A program made the position numbers and the translations under genes. The notes beneath the pieces are model-generated. The model was given only the letters and a program-made list of their open reading frames with translations. It did no database searches and was not told where the DNA came from. From positions 1 to 5,622 of the forward strand of contig CAZUZO010000178.1 in the NCBI GenBank assembly GCA_964624765.1: a stretch of 5,622 nt of DNA, given 5' to 3'. How positions within the stretch are numbered: the stretch's first letter is position 1; each line of letters starts with the position of its first letter. Below are positions 5,498 through 5,622 of the stretch, piece by piece. Origin of the DNA: JAGTVB01 sp964624765. Lineage in GTDB: Bacteria; Pseudomonadota; Gammaproteobacteria; HK1.

Positions 5498-5622
5498 GAG
5501 GTTGTGAAAAAACCTGCTACACAACCCGATAGCAGCGTTGGGCGGTGCTCGCTCCTCGCCTATCTACCTGATATGTCTCGTCGCTGCGCTCCGTCCGCCT
5601 GGCTCTCGGGCCGCTCGCGACG
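5498..5622. mobile_element. Left part of a second copy of the terminal repeated element
   Basis: It begins with the terminal inverted repeat gaggttgtgaaaaaacc (5498-5514), the reverse complement of 34-50, and ends with the 32-bp segment shared with 3-34. Internal pairing is extensive: ggttgtg (5500-5506) with cacaacc (5520-5526), gatag (5528-5532) with ctatc (5560-5564), and cgtcgc (5579-5584) with gcgacg (5617-5622). If completed as in the 5' copy, the element would be 141 bp with perfect 17-bp ends. No coding frame of note and no transposase. It lies 110 bp upstream of the lptD start. Confidence 0.55.
5591..5622 (+). repeat. 32-bp terminal direct repeat, copy 2
   Basis: Identical to 3-34, in the same orientation. 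It is the inner GC-rich part of the repeated element and reaches the last base of the window, so the true extent of the repeat beyond the window is unknown. Confidence 0.9.

Noticed and set aside
1..5622. A small circular plasmid, suggested by the identical ends
   Set aside because: It has no replication, mobilisation or partition gene, it carries the housekeeping gene lptD, and the shared ends belong to a repeated element, so a repeat-induced end or false circle is the simpler reading.
1..5622. CRISPR arrays, tRNA and rRNA genes
   Set aside because: No regularly spaced repeats, tRNA cloverleaf or conserved rRNA sequence was seen on either strand.

Overview
The window looks like part of a Gram-negative, moderately high-GC gammaproteobacterial chromosome. 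The strongest evidence is a full-length lptD, which encodes the essential outer-membrane LPS-insertion protein and has both cysteine pairs of the proteobacterial family. A DsrC/TusE-family sulfur-relay protein beside it suggests a sulfur-metabolising lineage, for example the Chromatiales. That placement is an inference and is less certain than the class.

Layout. Positions 1-50 are the truncated right end of a repeated element. A LysR-type regulator runs leftward (227-1114). A 290-bp divergent control region follows (1115-1404). It holds a 15-bp dyad, a good sigma70 promoter and a 152-bp MITE-like insertion with 22-bp inverted repeats and a 9-bp target duplication. Rightward from it come a DsrC-like gene (1405-1770) and, 95 bp later, an HPP-family membrane protein with two cytoplasmic CBS domains (1866-3038). 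After a 120-bp convergent gap, lptD runs leftward (3159-5387). The last 125 bp (5498-5622) are the left part of the same kind of repeat seen at the start, in the same orientation.

How the parts may work together. The LysR protein, the dyad centred about 62 bp upstream of the predicted start site, and the dsrC-like/HPP-CBS pair form a classic divergent regulator-target arrangement. The target pair joins a sulfur-carrier-like protein that has lost its C-terminal cysteine to a putative anion-transporting membrane protein with an adenylate-sensing type of regulatory domain. The MITE sits at the predicted transcription start, so it now forms most of the 5' leader of this operon. lptD is a housekeeping gene that appears unrelated to the module. 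It is notable for not being followed by surA.

The two window ends share 32 identical bases. Joined there, they would reconstitute a complete 141-bp element with perfect 17-bp terminal inverted repeats and a TCA flank on each side. Either two direct copies flank this segment in the chromosome and the assembly broke in them, or the contig closes into a circle. Because it carries lptD, a real plasmid is unlikely.
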